Of a stretch of DNA of 64,000 nucleotides, positions 50,837 through 62,160 are shown one piece after another. The position numbers and the translations under genes were made by a program. Every line of letters starts with the position of its first letter. The first letter of the stretch is position 1. The DNA comes from Arenicola marina (taxonomy: Eukaryota; Annelida; Polychaeta; Arenicolidae), in NCBI GenBank assembly GCA_964019135.1, contig OZ025256.1:36800035-36864034 (forward strand), read 5' to 3'. The notes beneath the pieces are model-generated. The model was not told where the DNA came from. It saw nothing but the letters and a program-made list of their open reading frames with translations, and did no database searches.

Positions 50837-52310
50837 ACGAAACCAACACATAGTGTCTATTGTACACGCTAGTGGATTTACTAGAGGTGTGGAGCTTGTG
50901 GACAATAAATGATATTATTCTTATCAAAGGTTGATGGCGTCTCGCTTATCTCGTCGGGTTTTTTTGTCATCAACAGCCCCACGTACAAGGCGGCGGCTTT
51001 ATGTCGGCCCTAACAGCCAGAATGTCTTACATCGTTGGCCGCTTACGATCAGTAATCCATGGAGAGGCATCACATATCACCGATTAGAGATCATATCACA
51101 GAATATCGCTGATGAATAGTAATAGCCAATAGGACCGTTAGCATTTTTATGAAACAATAATTATTAATGAATAACATTATGTTATTAACCATTTGTCGGA
51201 GCATGCACGCTGACTTGAGGCGCCTCTGCCCCTCCTCCCTTCTGGCTATTTGCCCCGCCTCTCCGTGCCCCTTGTCCCCCGCTTGTCCCCCTCTGGGTCC
51301 CAGTCACGCCCAGTAGATCTCGGTAACAAACCGGTAATTACCTGTTTCTTTTATACCCAGCTCCTGACCTTCAAGCAGATCGAAAACCTCCTTCCAAAAA
51401 CCCCAAGTGTGTGGGCGACAGGCTGGTGGCCTGGGCAAGGCATTCAGACAAGCTCCCCGCACGGTGGCGCTACGCAAGCTCCGCTTTTATCGCTGGTGTC
51501 GGCCGGGGGCAAATTTTTTCATATTCTTGAAAAACGGTAAAATCAGCTCTAATTTCTTGCAGCATTATAATTTTCAAGAATACAACGTAAAAATAACGAA
51601 CTCCGTGTATTTAATACAGCAAAAAAGTACCCTTTCAAAAAAGTTTAATTGCGACTGAACTCTTTCTTTTCATCATCTAATACGGTGTGCTATTAGGCTT
51701 AGGCTGGGTCCCCGCCACTACTTTGTAGAAATGCGCGGCACATTTTTCTCATCAATTTCCGTAGCGCCGCCCTGAGTTCCAAGGCGATATAATTGAGCCC
51801 TGGCGGAATGAGTCGAAGGCAGAGAGTGGCATTCTGAGACGCCTTGGAACCAGCTCCATTCTCAGTACCACTTCCGGCCAGGCAAGAGGACGGTGTCAAG
51901 GCCGTACCACTCGAGCTTTACTCCGAGTGGACGAGAGGATGCTCGAAGGTGCTGAAGGCTTTGTGAACCTTCACAAATGGACCTGCAGGAATTAATTTGC
52001 AGCCAATTAGGTGCAATAGACTTAGTTGTATTCTCCAGATATACGGAGAGCGACACTCGTCAGTTGGGGATGAGAAACAAGTGGGTAACAAATGTGAGGC
52101 GTTCACGCCCCAGATGTTTAAAGTCCATCTCTTGGGGGGGTATTTGTTACTAAACCACTTCCAAATATACATTTCCCAGTGGTTACTAAAGCCATTTATT
52201 AGATGCAATTATTTTACAATGTCTCTTATGCCATAAATATTAATATCTAAAGTCACGAAAATAAACTCAAGCAGCGAACGATCCATTTCAAAACCCCCGC
52301 CCAGAGTAGA
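50837..52310. other. Unique spacer, 1.5 kb
   Basis: Mixed to AT-rich sequence without tandem repeats. ORFs of 62-96 codons on both strands are unrecognised. A short TTTGTGAA/TTCACAAA hairpin lies at 51960-51977. Nothing supports a gene. Confidence 0.5.
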
Positions 52311-52348
52311 GATTTGTGACGTCACAAGATGAACCGGTTTGAGTGCGC
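52311..52348 (+). repeat. Inverted repeat, left
   Basis: Begins GATTTGTGACGTCACAAGAT, 32/38 matches with the complement of 53276-53313. Confidence 0.6.
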
Positions 52349-53058
52349 CTCGCTCGCTTCGACTGCCCGCGCTGTTTGAATGAATGTACGTGCAGCAGGG
52401 AAGCTCTAACTTAGATGTTTTTTTCGGTTAACATTAACTCATGATGAACATTTGCCACATGTAGATCTAGATAGACCTAGATCTATGACATTAGAGGTGT
52501 GGCCTTGTTGGTTAGAGCAACATTCGTGACAATGACTCACGCACTGTTACCGAAAAAAACAGATGCAGTGACTACTGCCACTGCCAGTGTGTTGCCAGCC
52601 TACGGGCTACGTTTCTTCCCAAAAATGGAAAGGGTGGGCTAGGCTACAGTAGGGGACGGGCCGTCTCGGGGACGTCCGTCCAATCGTAGACATAGAATCT
52701 AGATCCAGGGTTAAATGTATGTACTAAAAGAAGTTCTTTATGCACATCATAAGGGAGGGAGGGCGGCATTTGTCGGCCTAGCCTAAAAAGCACGCAGCGT
52801 ACTAATCTAGTCATACGATTCATCACGTACATTTTATAGTAATACTTGTGGAAACCCGAACGTTATGGTGTCCGGTTGGGACAAATAACTAAGTAGCTTT
52901 CATCAATTTGTCTGCTGGTCGCCCAATTAATATTTTATGTGATTACAAGACATATTTGCACATTTTTGATCTAGATCCTATGATATAATAAGCATCACTT
53001 TTTGTGAATCATGCGTTCGTACTACTGTTTTGCGAAGGGCGTTTCGAAGTTTGGAACT

Positions 53059-53250
53059 TTACAGTTCCTTGGCAATCTCCAGTCGAGATGGCTCGAAGCG
53101 ATACGTACGGCGGCAGAACACATGCTCCGGTTGCCCGAATACCTCCACTTGTTCTTCTTCACCCTCACTATCATTAATTCCAAATAATCGCGCTGACATA
53201 GCTGCATCCCGATCGATGCGGAAGGACGATGGCCCTCCTATAGACGCCAT
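53059..53250 (-). CDS. Hypothetical 63-residue ORF or first exon, RFEP-containing
   Basis: The ATG at 53250 (context GAGCATGG) opens MASIGGPSSFRIDRD, then an acidic stretch NDSEGEEEQVEVFG and TYRFEPSRLEIAKEL before TAA. Composition is protein-like and not repeat-derived. An acidic segment followed by YRFEP resembles the start of proteins with a P2X7-type intracellular domain, which are multiplied in many marine invertebrate genomes. This is a weak resemblance from memory of the family. A donor-like CTGTAAAG overlaps the stop, so this could be exon 1 of a longer gene, but I see no downstream exon in the window. It lies just inside a 38-bp inverted repeat and may belong to that element. Confidence 0.3.
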   Translation of the reverse strand: MASIGGPSSFRIDRDAAMSARLFGINDSEGEEEQVEVFGQPEHVFCRRTYRFEPSRLEIAKEL

Positions 53251-53275
53251 GCTCAAAAGTCGCGTTTACCGTATT

Positions 53276-53313
53276 GCGCAACGAAACAGGTCCATCTTGT
53301 GACGTCACGAATC
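53276..53313 (-). repeat. Inverted repeat, right
   Basis: On the minus strand begins GATTCGTGACGTCACAAGAT, the partner of 52311-52348. Confidence 0.6.
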
Positions 53314-55374
53314 AATGAAAAAGTTGCCCCTGTCTATCTTCTACTTTTTTGGCTAGGTCTGTGATACAATGGCTAATATTGTTAATATTGGTGGCAAATA
53401 AATTCAGTGCGTATGGAATTTCGTTAATATAGTGCAAATGGATCAAATATATGCAAAGTAACATAGGACATAAGAGATGGACTTTAATTGTGTGTACGTG
53501 ACTGTCACTACATAACCAGCGGGATGTCCTCGAGGTTCCGACTCTGCTACATTGGTCCCTTAACGTCACATAAGGCGGTCAACATGTTAGAGAATCAGTC
53601 CACACATGTTGGTCAAGGCACGGACACTGTACTGGGCGGCCTGTCGCCTTTACATGCTAGATTTGTTGTAGATCGCCTTCCCGGCAGCTCTATTCACCTT
53701 CGTAGAGTTTTTTTGCTGTAACACTAGGTCAGGTGTTGCTATCCCCTGGTCACCCCTGGCTCCCTATAGCAAGATGAAGGATACACCAGGGCCGAGTTCC
53801 GCATCACGGTCGACCGCCGCGTACAAATTTGGTCACTCTGAACTGTCTATGGAACGACATTGATCACATCGAACTATTTTCATTTGTTGCGGGGATATCC
53901 ACTAAATAATTAAGCTTACATTGGAAATAGCAGCACAATCTAAATGGTGTAAAATATTGATAAATAAAAGATAATATTAAGCATCGATATTTACGGGCTA
54001 TCGTCGCTTATTTGAGAAAAATCATCGCCCAGAGTTTAATATTATCATGCGGGACTGCTCCGGATCGCGGCGAACCATACCCCACTTCCGGTTTAAAATT
54101 GTACGCGTCCTTGACCAATCCGCCAAGTTCAATCCTATTTGTCGTACCGCAAGGAGTGCGAGCGCGGTCGACAGCCATACGGAACGCAGCTCCGGTGGAA
54201 TCGGAGACTACAGAACATCGCGCGCGCCCTTCTGCACCTCAGTGTGAAAACAAAGCGACACGCGTGGCTGCCTGTGTACCCGGTACATCAAGGAATATTC
54301 AAAGAAAGCTACAGTGGCAGCTCGCAGCAAGAAGACACACGCCCACCTTTGTGTCCAACAGTCGTTACCTTGCCAAGGGGAACGGGTTCCAAGGGGAGGG
54401 TGCCCCCGCCCCCACCCCGGTACCCTGGGGTGCCAATTTAGGATCTACTGTAGTGGTGGGTGGGGCAGTAAAGGATGAAGTGCAGGAGCTCGGGGAGGAG
54501 TCCGGTCAGAGGCTTATCCGGGGTTCACCCTGCGCCGAGGAGACGTGGAGGCCTACAATAGACACGGCAACAATACGGCTTTCGGTAGCTTAAAGTGCGT
54601 ATCGACAATAGATTGCCTGATGGCGGGTTTGTCTTCGTCTCAGATGCCCGAACCTTACAATAGGGAGAACACAGAGCGGGAAGACCATAGAAAGTCCCAT
54701 ATTGTGTTGGGGCCACAACCCCCAGGCCCGTTGACCCGTTTGGTAGCCTACACATGTAACTACATGGGGCTCTGGCCTCCAGCGCCATTGGTCCGTCAAC
54801 CTACACAGCAGTCCACACCACGAACACCGTAGTCTGCCGAGATATAGCCCAACAGCATCACGCTGTCTAAACATGGCAGCTAAAGGATAAGGTTTAAAGC
54901 GGTGCAGTGGTTGTTATAGGTCTTATCTTATCTTATGTCATAATGAGATTTGTTTCCATCAATTATAATTATAGTGGAGCTTGTTCATACAGCTGTGTGG
55001 GAGGATGCCTTTTGATGTTACATGACGGTCAATACTTAATAAGGCTTTTCCTTCAACACTTTGGAACATCCTGGAGTAAAAAGTAAGAGGCGGCCAGCCT
55101 TGAATCTAATACTCCTGACAGATAATGATTCAAGACGAGAAATCTTGGCCACACGATATCCGATGTCTTCAAGTCCTTGAAGATGCGGCGATCAGAAAAA
55201 GCCCGACCGCTGCCTTTGGATGTGGGCGGTAGGGCACTGAGTGTAGTGGGGGTGGGCACGAACGGGTGGGGGTGGAGGGATACTGACGGATATCATTAGA
55301 AGTCGTGTGGGAGGTCTTAACTTGAGACTACATGACAAGGCGTAGGGCGATGGGGAGCGGTGACCACGGCGGCA
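53314..55374. other. Unique spacer, 2 kb
   Basis: Non-repetitive. The longest frame (54012-54593 plus, 193 codons) contains no ATG at all and no recognised domain, so it is not called. An ATCTTATCTTATC microrepeat occurs near 54925. Nothing else is supported. Confidence 0.5.
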
Positions 55375-56080
55375 TGGCGGCCACATGGTCAGGGATAGCG
55401 GCCACATGGTCAGGGACAGCGGCCACACGGTCAGGGACAGCGGCCACACGGTCGGTCAGGGCAGCGGCCACATGGTCAGGGACAGCGGCCACATGGTCAG
55501 GGACAGCGGCCACACGGTCAGAGACAGAGGCCACATGGTCAGGGACAGCGGCCACACGACCAGGGACAGCGGCCACATGACCAGGGACAGCGGGCACAGG
55601 GTCAGGGCAGCAGCCACATGGTCAGGGACAGCGGCCACATGGTGAGGGACAGCCGCCACACGGTGAGGGACAGCGGCCACATGGTCAGGGACAGCGGCCA
55701 CATGGTCAGGGACAGCGGCCACACGGTCAGGGCAGCGGCCACATGGCCATTGAGAGCGGCCACATGGTCAGGGACAGCGGCCACATGGTCAGGGACAGCC
55801 GCCACACGGTGAGGGACAGCGGCCACACGGTGAGGGACAGCGGCCACATGGTCAGGGACAGCGGCCACATGGTCAGGGACAGCGGCCACACGACCAGGGA
55901 CAGCGGCCACACGGTGAGGGACAGCGGCCACATGGTCAGGGACAGCGGCCACATGGTCAGGGACAGCGGCCACACGACCAGGGACAGCGGCCACATGGCC
56001 ATTGAGAGCGGCCACACGGTCAGGGCAGCGGCCACATGGTCAGGGACAGCGGCCACATGGTCAGGGACAGCGGTCACACG
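55375..56080. repeat. 21-bp minisatellite (~34 units)
   Basis: Unit AGGGACAGCGGCCACATGGT plus C, 21 bp. Variants are CACGGTC, CACGACC, CCGCCAC and an insertion form GGCCATTGAGAGCGG. Seven-codon unit, so MVRDSGH-type peptide shadows on plus and VAAVPDH on minus. Confidence 0.95.
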
Positions 56081-56640
56081 GACGTGGCTGTCACTGTCAG
56101 TGGCCTACCCAGTCGTGGCTGTCACTGTCAGTGGCCTACCCAGTCGTGGCTCTCACTGTCAGTGACCTACCCAGACGTGGTTGTCACTGTCAGTGTCCTA
56201 CCCAGTCGTGGCTGTCACTGTCAGTGGCATACACAGTCGTGGCTCTCACTGTCAGTGACCTACCCAGACGTGGCTGTCACTGTCAGTGGCCTACCCAGAC
56301 GTGGCTGTCACTGTCAGTGGCCTACACAGTCGTGGCTGTCACTGTCAGTGGCCTACACAGTCGTGGCTCTCACTGTCAGTGACCTACCCAGACGTGGTTG
56401 TCACTGTCAGTGGCCTACCCAGCTGTCACTGTCAGTGGTCTAGCCAGACGTGGCTGTCACTGTTAGTGGCCTACCCAGACGTGGCTGTCACTGTCAACGG
56501 CCCACCCAGTCGTGGTTGTCACTGTCAGTGGCCTACCCAGCTGTCACTGTCAGTGGTCTAGCCAGACGTGGCTGTCACTGTCAGTGGCCTACCAGACGTG
56601 GCTGTCACTGTCATTGGTCTAGCCGGACGTGGCTGTCACG
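56081..56640. repeat. 31-bp minisatellite directly following the 21-bp array
   Basis: About 18 units of CGTGGCTGTCACTGTCAGTG plus GCCTACCCAGT, 31 bp (markers 56083 and 56114). Variants are GCTCTCACTG, GTGACCTACCCAGA and a 23-bp short form missing CGTGG. It begins inside the last 21-bp unit with no spacer. Confidence 0.93.
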
Positions 56641-57440
56641 CGATTTCTCACGATCGGGTAACAGAAACCGTATTCTATGCTGAGACCGACTATACTTAAC
56701 TTAGCCCTGGGTCCGTGTGTCAGTTCCGAGTCGTGTCCATAGTCCAACCGTGGTCCAAGGTTAGACTTTTACACCATAACTGGTCCGGCGGCGAAGTTTA
56801 TGACCATGTCCACGAAAACCGATACGCGACATCCCAAGACGCGCCACACCCGGAGGTCCTATCCCTGGCCCGCCTTCTTCTTCTCCTTGCTGTCTCTCTC
56901 AGTGTCTTCCTACCAGTCTTAGTCTTAGTCTAAGTTTATCCTGGCTATTTATGTCGTCGGGTCCTGTACTTTTCTTAATTAAATACCAGTTTTGCGCTAG
57001 TGCTTTGAGCCAATAGAATTTGTGAGCCTCTGGACTTGTTAGAGTCACCTGCGTGTCGCATCATGAGACCAGGCAAGCTGGCTTTGGCTTTTGATTGCTT
57101 GATTGGTTACGACTGCCAATTTTTTATTTGACCATATTGTTAGTCTCTTTGTTGTTGTTATTGTTAAAGCCGTTGATTGGTGTCATCTTTACTGTCTTTA
57201 AGTTTTATCTCTTTGTGTTCTGTGTTGTAGGGGCTAACTGGTTATTACGTCATGGCTATAGCACATGCGTCTTTTATTCTTACGACTTTTAAGTCTGCCT
57301 CTATCTTAGTGTCTCTGTCTCTTATTCTTAAGCTTTCTATTCGAATCTACTCTTTTTTATGTAGCTTCATACGGGCCGTTTTTATTACCCTAAGATACTT
57401 GTATCACACTGACAACAGATCAAATGCAACTAGGCTAAGT
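56641..57440. other. Unique spacer, T-rich at right
   Basis: Mixed sequence becoming T-rich on the plus strand from 57090 to 57400. The hydrophobic 65-codon frame there starts at TTG, has no ATG and reflects the T-rich composition. No gene is supported. Confidence 0.5.
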
Positions 57441-58984
57441 AAACCCCGCTGTGGAGACCACCCCGCTGTGTGGACCACCCCGCTGTGTGGACCACCCCGC
57501 TGTGGGGACCACCCCGCTGTGTGGACCACCCCGCTGTGGGGACCACCCCGCTGTGGCGACCACCCCGCTGTGGGGACCACCCCGCTGTGGGGACCACCCC
57601 GCTGTGGAGACCACCCCGCTGTGGGGATCACCCCGCTGTGGGGACCACACCGCTGTAGCGACAACCCGGCTGTGGGGACCACCACGCTGTGGCGACCACC
57701 CCGCTGTGGGGATCACCCGGCTGTGGGGACCACACCGTCTGTGAGGACCACCCCGCTGTGGGGATCACCCCGACTGTGGAGACCACCCCGCTGTGGGGAC
57801 CACACCGCTGTCGCGACCACCCCGACTGTGGCGACCACCCCGCTGTGGGGACCACCCCGACTGTGAGGACCATCCCGCTTTGGGAACCAACCCGCTGTGG
57901 GGACCACCCCACTGTTTGGACCACCCCACTTTGGGGACCAGCCCGTTGTGGGGACCACCCCGCTGTGGGGACCACACCACTGTGGAGACCACCCCGCTGG
58001 GGGACCACCCCACTGTGGAGACCACCCCGCCTTTGGGGACCACCCCGCTGTGAGGACCACCCGGCTGTGGGGAGCACCCCGCTGTGGGGACCACCCCGCT
58101 GTGGGGACCACCCCGACTGTGAGGACCACCCCCACTGTGAGGACCACCCCACTTTGGGAACCACCCCGCTGTAGGGACCACCCCATTGTGGGGACAACCC
58201 CGCTGTGGGGACCACCCCACTGTTTGGACCACCCCACTTTGGGGACTACCCCGCTGTGGAGACCACCCCGCTGTGGGGACCACCCCGCTGTGGAGACCAC
58301 CCCGCTGTGGGGACCACCCCGCTGTGGGGATCACCCCGAATGTGGGGACCACCCCGCTGTGGGGACCACCCCGACACTGAGGACCACCCCGCTGTGGGAA
58401 CCACCCCACTGTGGGGACCACCCCACTGTGGGGACCACCCCGCTGTGGGGACCACACCGCTGTGGCGACCACCTCGACACTGAGAACCACCCCGCTGTGG
58501 GAACCACCCCGCTGTGGGGACGACCCCGCTGTGGGGATCACCCCGACTGTGGGGACCACCCCGCTGTGGGGACCACCCTGCTGTGGGAACCACCCCGCTG
58601 GGGGGATTACCCCGCTGTGGGGACCACCCCGCTGTGGGGACCACCCTGCTGTGGGGACCACCCCGCTGTGAGGACCACCCGGCTGTGGGGACCACCCCGC
58701 TGTGGGGACCACCCCGCTGTGGGGACCACCCCGCGGTGGGGACCACACCGCTGTGGGGACCACCCCGCTGTGGGAACCACCCCGACACTGAGGACCACCC
58801 CGCTGCGGGGACCACCCCGCTGTGGGGACCACCCCGCTGTGGGGACCACCCCGCTGTGGAGACCACCCCGCTGTGGGGACCACCCCGCACTGAGGACCAC
58901 CCCGCTGTGGGGACCACCCCACTGTGAGGACCACCCCACTGTGGAGACCACCCCGCTGTGGGGACCACCCCGCTGTGAGGACCT
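57441..58984. repeat. 17-bp satellite array (~90 units)
   Basis: Unit CCCCGCTGTGGGGACCA, 17 bp. Variants are CGACTGTGAGG, CACTTTGGGAA, CGACACTGAGG, CTGTTTGGA and GCTGTGGAGA. ORFs of up to 389 codons on both strands come from the 17-residue period of three units. Confidence 0.95.
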
Positions 58985-60282
58985 CACAGGCCTGGAGCTG
59001 GCAGTAACAGGGATCAAGGCGATGGCTGTGGTCCCCGCCGCCTGGAGCTGGCAGTAACAGGGATCAGGGCGATGGCTGTGGTCCCCGCCCCCTGGAGCTG
59101 GCAGTAGCAGGGATCAGGGCGATGGTTGTGGTCCCTGTCGCCTGGAGCTGGCAGTAGCAGGGATCAGGGCGATGGCTGTGGTCCCTGTCGCCTGGAGCTG
59201 GCAGTAACAGGGATCAGGGCGATGGCTGTGGTTCCTGTCGCCTGGAGCTGGCAGTAACAGGGATCAAGGCGATGGCTGTGGTCCCCGCCGCCTGGAGCTG
59301 GCAGTAACAGGGATCAGGGCGATGGCTGTGGTCCCCGCCCCCTGGAGCTGGCAGTAGCTGGGATCAGGGCGATGGCTGTGGTCCCCGCCGCCTGGAGCTG
59401 GCAGTAGCAGGGATCAGGGCGATGGCTGTGGTCCCCGCCGCCTGGAGCTAGCAGTAGCAGGGATCAGGGCGATGGCTGTGGTCCCCGCCGCCTGGAGCTG
59501 GCAGTAGCAGGGATCAGGGCGATGGCTGTGGTCCCCGCCGCCTGGAGCTGGCAGCAGCAGGGATCAGGGCGAAGGCTGTGGTTCCCGCCGCCTGGAGCTG
59601 GCAGTAGCAGGGATCAGGGCGAAGGCTGTGGTCCCTGTCGCCTGGAGCTGCCAGTAGCAGGGATCAGGGCGATGGTTGTGGTCCCTGTCGCCTGGAGCTG
59701 GCAGTAGCAGGGATCAGGGCGAAGGCTGTGGTTCCCGCCGCCTGGAGCTAGCAGTCGCAGGGTTTTGGGCGATGGCTCTGGTCCCTGCTGCCTGGAGCTG
59801 GCAGTAGCAGGGATCAGGGCGATGGCTGTGGTCCCCGCCGCCTGGAGCTGGCAGTAGCAGGGATCAGGGCGATGGCTGTGGTCCCCGCCGCCTGGAGCTA
59901 GCCGTAACAGGGATCAGGGCGATGGCTGTGGTCCCCGACGCCTGGAGCTGCCAGTAGCAGGGATCAGGGCGATGGCTGTGGTCCCCGCCGCCTGGAGCTG
60001 GCAGTCGCAGGGATCAGGGCGAAGGCTGTGGTTCCCGCCGCCTGGAGCTGGCAGTAGCAGGGATCAGGGCGAAGGCTGTGGTTCCCGCCGCCTGGAGCTG
60101 GCAGTAACAGGGATCAGGGCGAAGGCTGTGGTTCCCGCCGCCTGGAGCTGGCAGTAACAGGGATCCGGGCGATGGCTGTGGTCCCCGCCGCCTGGAGCTG
60201 GCAGTAACAGGGATCCGGGCGATGGCTGTGGTCCCCGCCCCCTGGAGCTGGCAGTAACAGGGATCCGGGCGATGGCTGTGGT
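58985..60282. repeat. 50-bp minisatellite (~26 units)
   Basis: Unit CCTGGAGCTGGCAGTAGCAG, then GGATCAGGGCGATGGCTGTG and GTCCCCGCCG, 50 bp and highly regular. Variants are CAGTAACAG, GCGAAGG, GTTCCCG and CCCTGTCG. It starts directly after the last 17-bp unit (at ACCTCACAGG) and runs into an 18-bp repeat. Confidence 0.96.
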
Positions 60283-60425
60283 CACACGATGACAATAGGT
60301 GACACGATGACAATAGGTGACACGATGACAATATAGGTGACACGATGACAATAGGTGACAGGATGACAATAGATGACACGATGACAATAGATGACACGAT
60401 GTCAATAGGTGACACAATGACAATA
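60283..60425. repeat. 18-bp repeat (GTGACACGATGACAATAG)n
   Basis: About eight units of GTGACACGATGACAATAG, following the 50-bp array within one unit length. Variants AGATGACACG and GATGTCAATAG. Confidence 0.92.
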
Positions 60426-61209
60426 GATAATTTGGCAGAACGAACGTCGCGACATCTTGCGGTGATCTGAATGAAATCATGTCTCGGGACAGTTAATGTT
60501 TTGCAAATGTTAGACTGATATCGTTGGTACATGCGTACATCTTGCATATCTGGAAATATAACAAAAAACTATAAAACAAACTATTAGTACTTCCAGAGCT
60601 TGTCTATGGTCTTGGGTGGGTGGGTGGAGGAGGAGGTTGTTGATTAATGTTGTGACCAGGGCTGACTCAGCCAATGTTCTTTGGCTGCAGTGTCTATACA
60701 GACAGCATTGCTTGCCACCAGTAAACAATGACTTGTTGCCGTTTTGTCTGTCTGGTTATGGCTTTGCTTTGAGAGTGTTCTTGCTTGGTGTATTGTTTGC
60801 TGCGGCATAAGCATTACATCATGCTGAAGCCTTTGTTGTGAATAATTGCTTTCCTTTCCTGCTGGCATGATCACATTTACTTTGATAGGTATATTCGCGG
60901 ACACCAGAAACGCACCACTTAATATTAAGTTAATTAACAGTTTACAAAAAAAGCCAAAATGATGAGGCCTGCTGTCGCGCCCCATTCGCTGCCTGTGAGG
61001 CGTCAGGACGGGGAAAAGGGGGACACGCGACACAGGCATATTGGATAAATCGACATTCTACAGTGACCTGCAAATTCTGACATCTGAAAAAGCGACATCG
61101 ACACAGATAGTGTCGTTTCAGTAGAAAACACTGGGCCAAAAGCGACAGAATGGCGTGAAAAATGGACATTCGACACAGTTTTGAAAAATCGATCACCCAT
61201 AGGAGTTAA
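60426..61209. other. Unique spacer
   Basis: Mixed-composition unique sequence with a GGGTGGGTGGGTGG patch near 60616 and a CGACACAGATAGTGTCG hairpin near 61098. ORFs of up to 131 codons are unrecognised and overlap on both strands. Confidence 0.5.
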
Positions 61210-62160
61210 ACAGGCGCTTCACCCTCACCCCCCTGGCCACTACAGCCCCCGGCGTGGCGCCACACGCAACCTTACACCCCACCTCCTGGCCACTACAGCC
61301 CCCGGCGTGGCGCCACACCCAGCCTTACACCCCACCCCCTGGCCACTACAGCCCCCGGCGTGGCGTCACACCCAGCCTTACACCCCACCCCCTGGCCACT
61401 ACAGCCCCCGGCGTGGCGCCACACCCAGCCATACACCCCACCCCCAGGTCACTACAGCCCCCCGTGTGGTGCCACACCCAGCCTTACACCCCACCCCCTG
61501 GCCACTACAGCCCCCGGCGTGGCGTCACACCCAGCCTTACACCCCACCCCCAGGCCACTACAGCCCCCGGCGTGGCGTCACACCCAGCCTTACACCCCAC
61601 CCACTGGCCACTGCAGCCCCCGGCGTGGCGCCACACCCAGCCATACACCCTACCCCCAGGCCACTACAGCCCCCGGCGTGGCGCCACACCCAACCTTACA
61701 CCCCAACTCCTGGCCACTACAGCCCCCGGCGTGGCGCCACACCCAGCCTTACACCCCACCCCCTGGCCACTACAGCCCCCGGCGTGGCGCCACACCCAGC
61801 CATAAACCCACCCCCAGGTCACTACAGCCCCCCGTGTGGCGCCACACCCAGCCTTACACCCCACACCCTGGCCACTACAGCCACCGGCGTGGCGCCACAC
61901 CCAGCCATACACCCCACCCCCTGGCCACTACAGCCCCCGGCGTGGCGTCACACCCAGCCTTACACCCCACCCCCTGGCCACTACAGCCCCCGGCGTGGCG
62001 TCACACCCAGCCTTACACCCCACCCCCTGGCCACTACAGCCCCCGGCGTGGCGCCACACTCAGCCTTACACCCCACCCCCTGGCCACTACAGCCCCCGGC
62101 GTGGCGCCACACCCGGCCTTACACCCAACCCCTGGCCACCGCAGCCCCCGGCGTGGTGCC
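61210..62160. repeat. 53-bp C-rich minisatellite (~18 units)
   Basis: Unit CCACACCCAGCCTTACACCC, then CACCCCCTGGCCACTACAGC and CCCCGGCGTGGCG, 53 bp (markers 61251 and 61304). Variants are CCATACACC, CAGGTCACT and CCCCGTGTGG. Plus-strand frames of 183-373 codons are repeat by-products. Confidence 0.95.

Larger units (their letters stand above)
52311..53313. mobile_element. Possible TIR element (~1 kb)
   Basis: 38-bp inverted repeats at 52311-52348 and 53276-53313 match at 32 of 38 positions. Both contain the perfect block GTGACGTCACAAGATG near their outer ends. A short minus-strand ORF starts just inside the right repeat. Size and ends suggest a DNA transposon derivative or a transposon-captured segment. 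No transposase motif or clear target duplication is visible, and an inverted duplication of a promoter-like segment is an alternative. Confidence 0.45.

Noticed and set aside
52495-52560. tRNA-like string TTGGTTAGAGCA
   Set aside because: Resembles a tRNA D-arm/A-box but no B-box (GGTTCGANNCC type) or acceptor stem follows within 80 bp.
54012-54593. 193-codon non-repetitive plus-strand frame
   Set aside because: It opens at TTG and contains no ATG anywhere, has no recognisable domain, and is overlapped by frames on both strands.
57095-57292. Hydrophobic 65-residue frame resembling a membrane peptide
   Set aside because: No ATG; Leu/Phe/Val content follows from the T-rich composition of 57090-57400.
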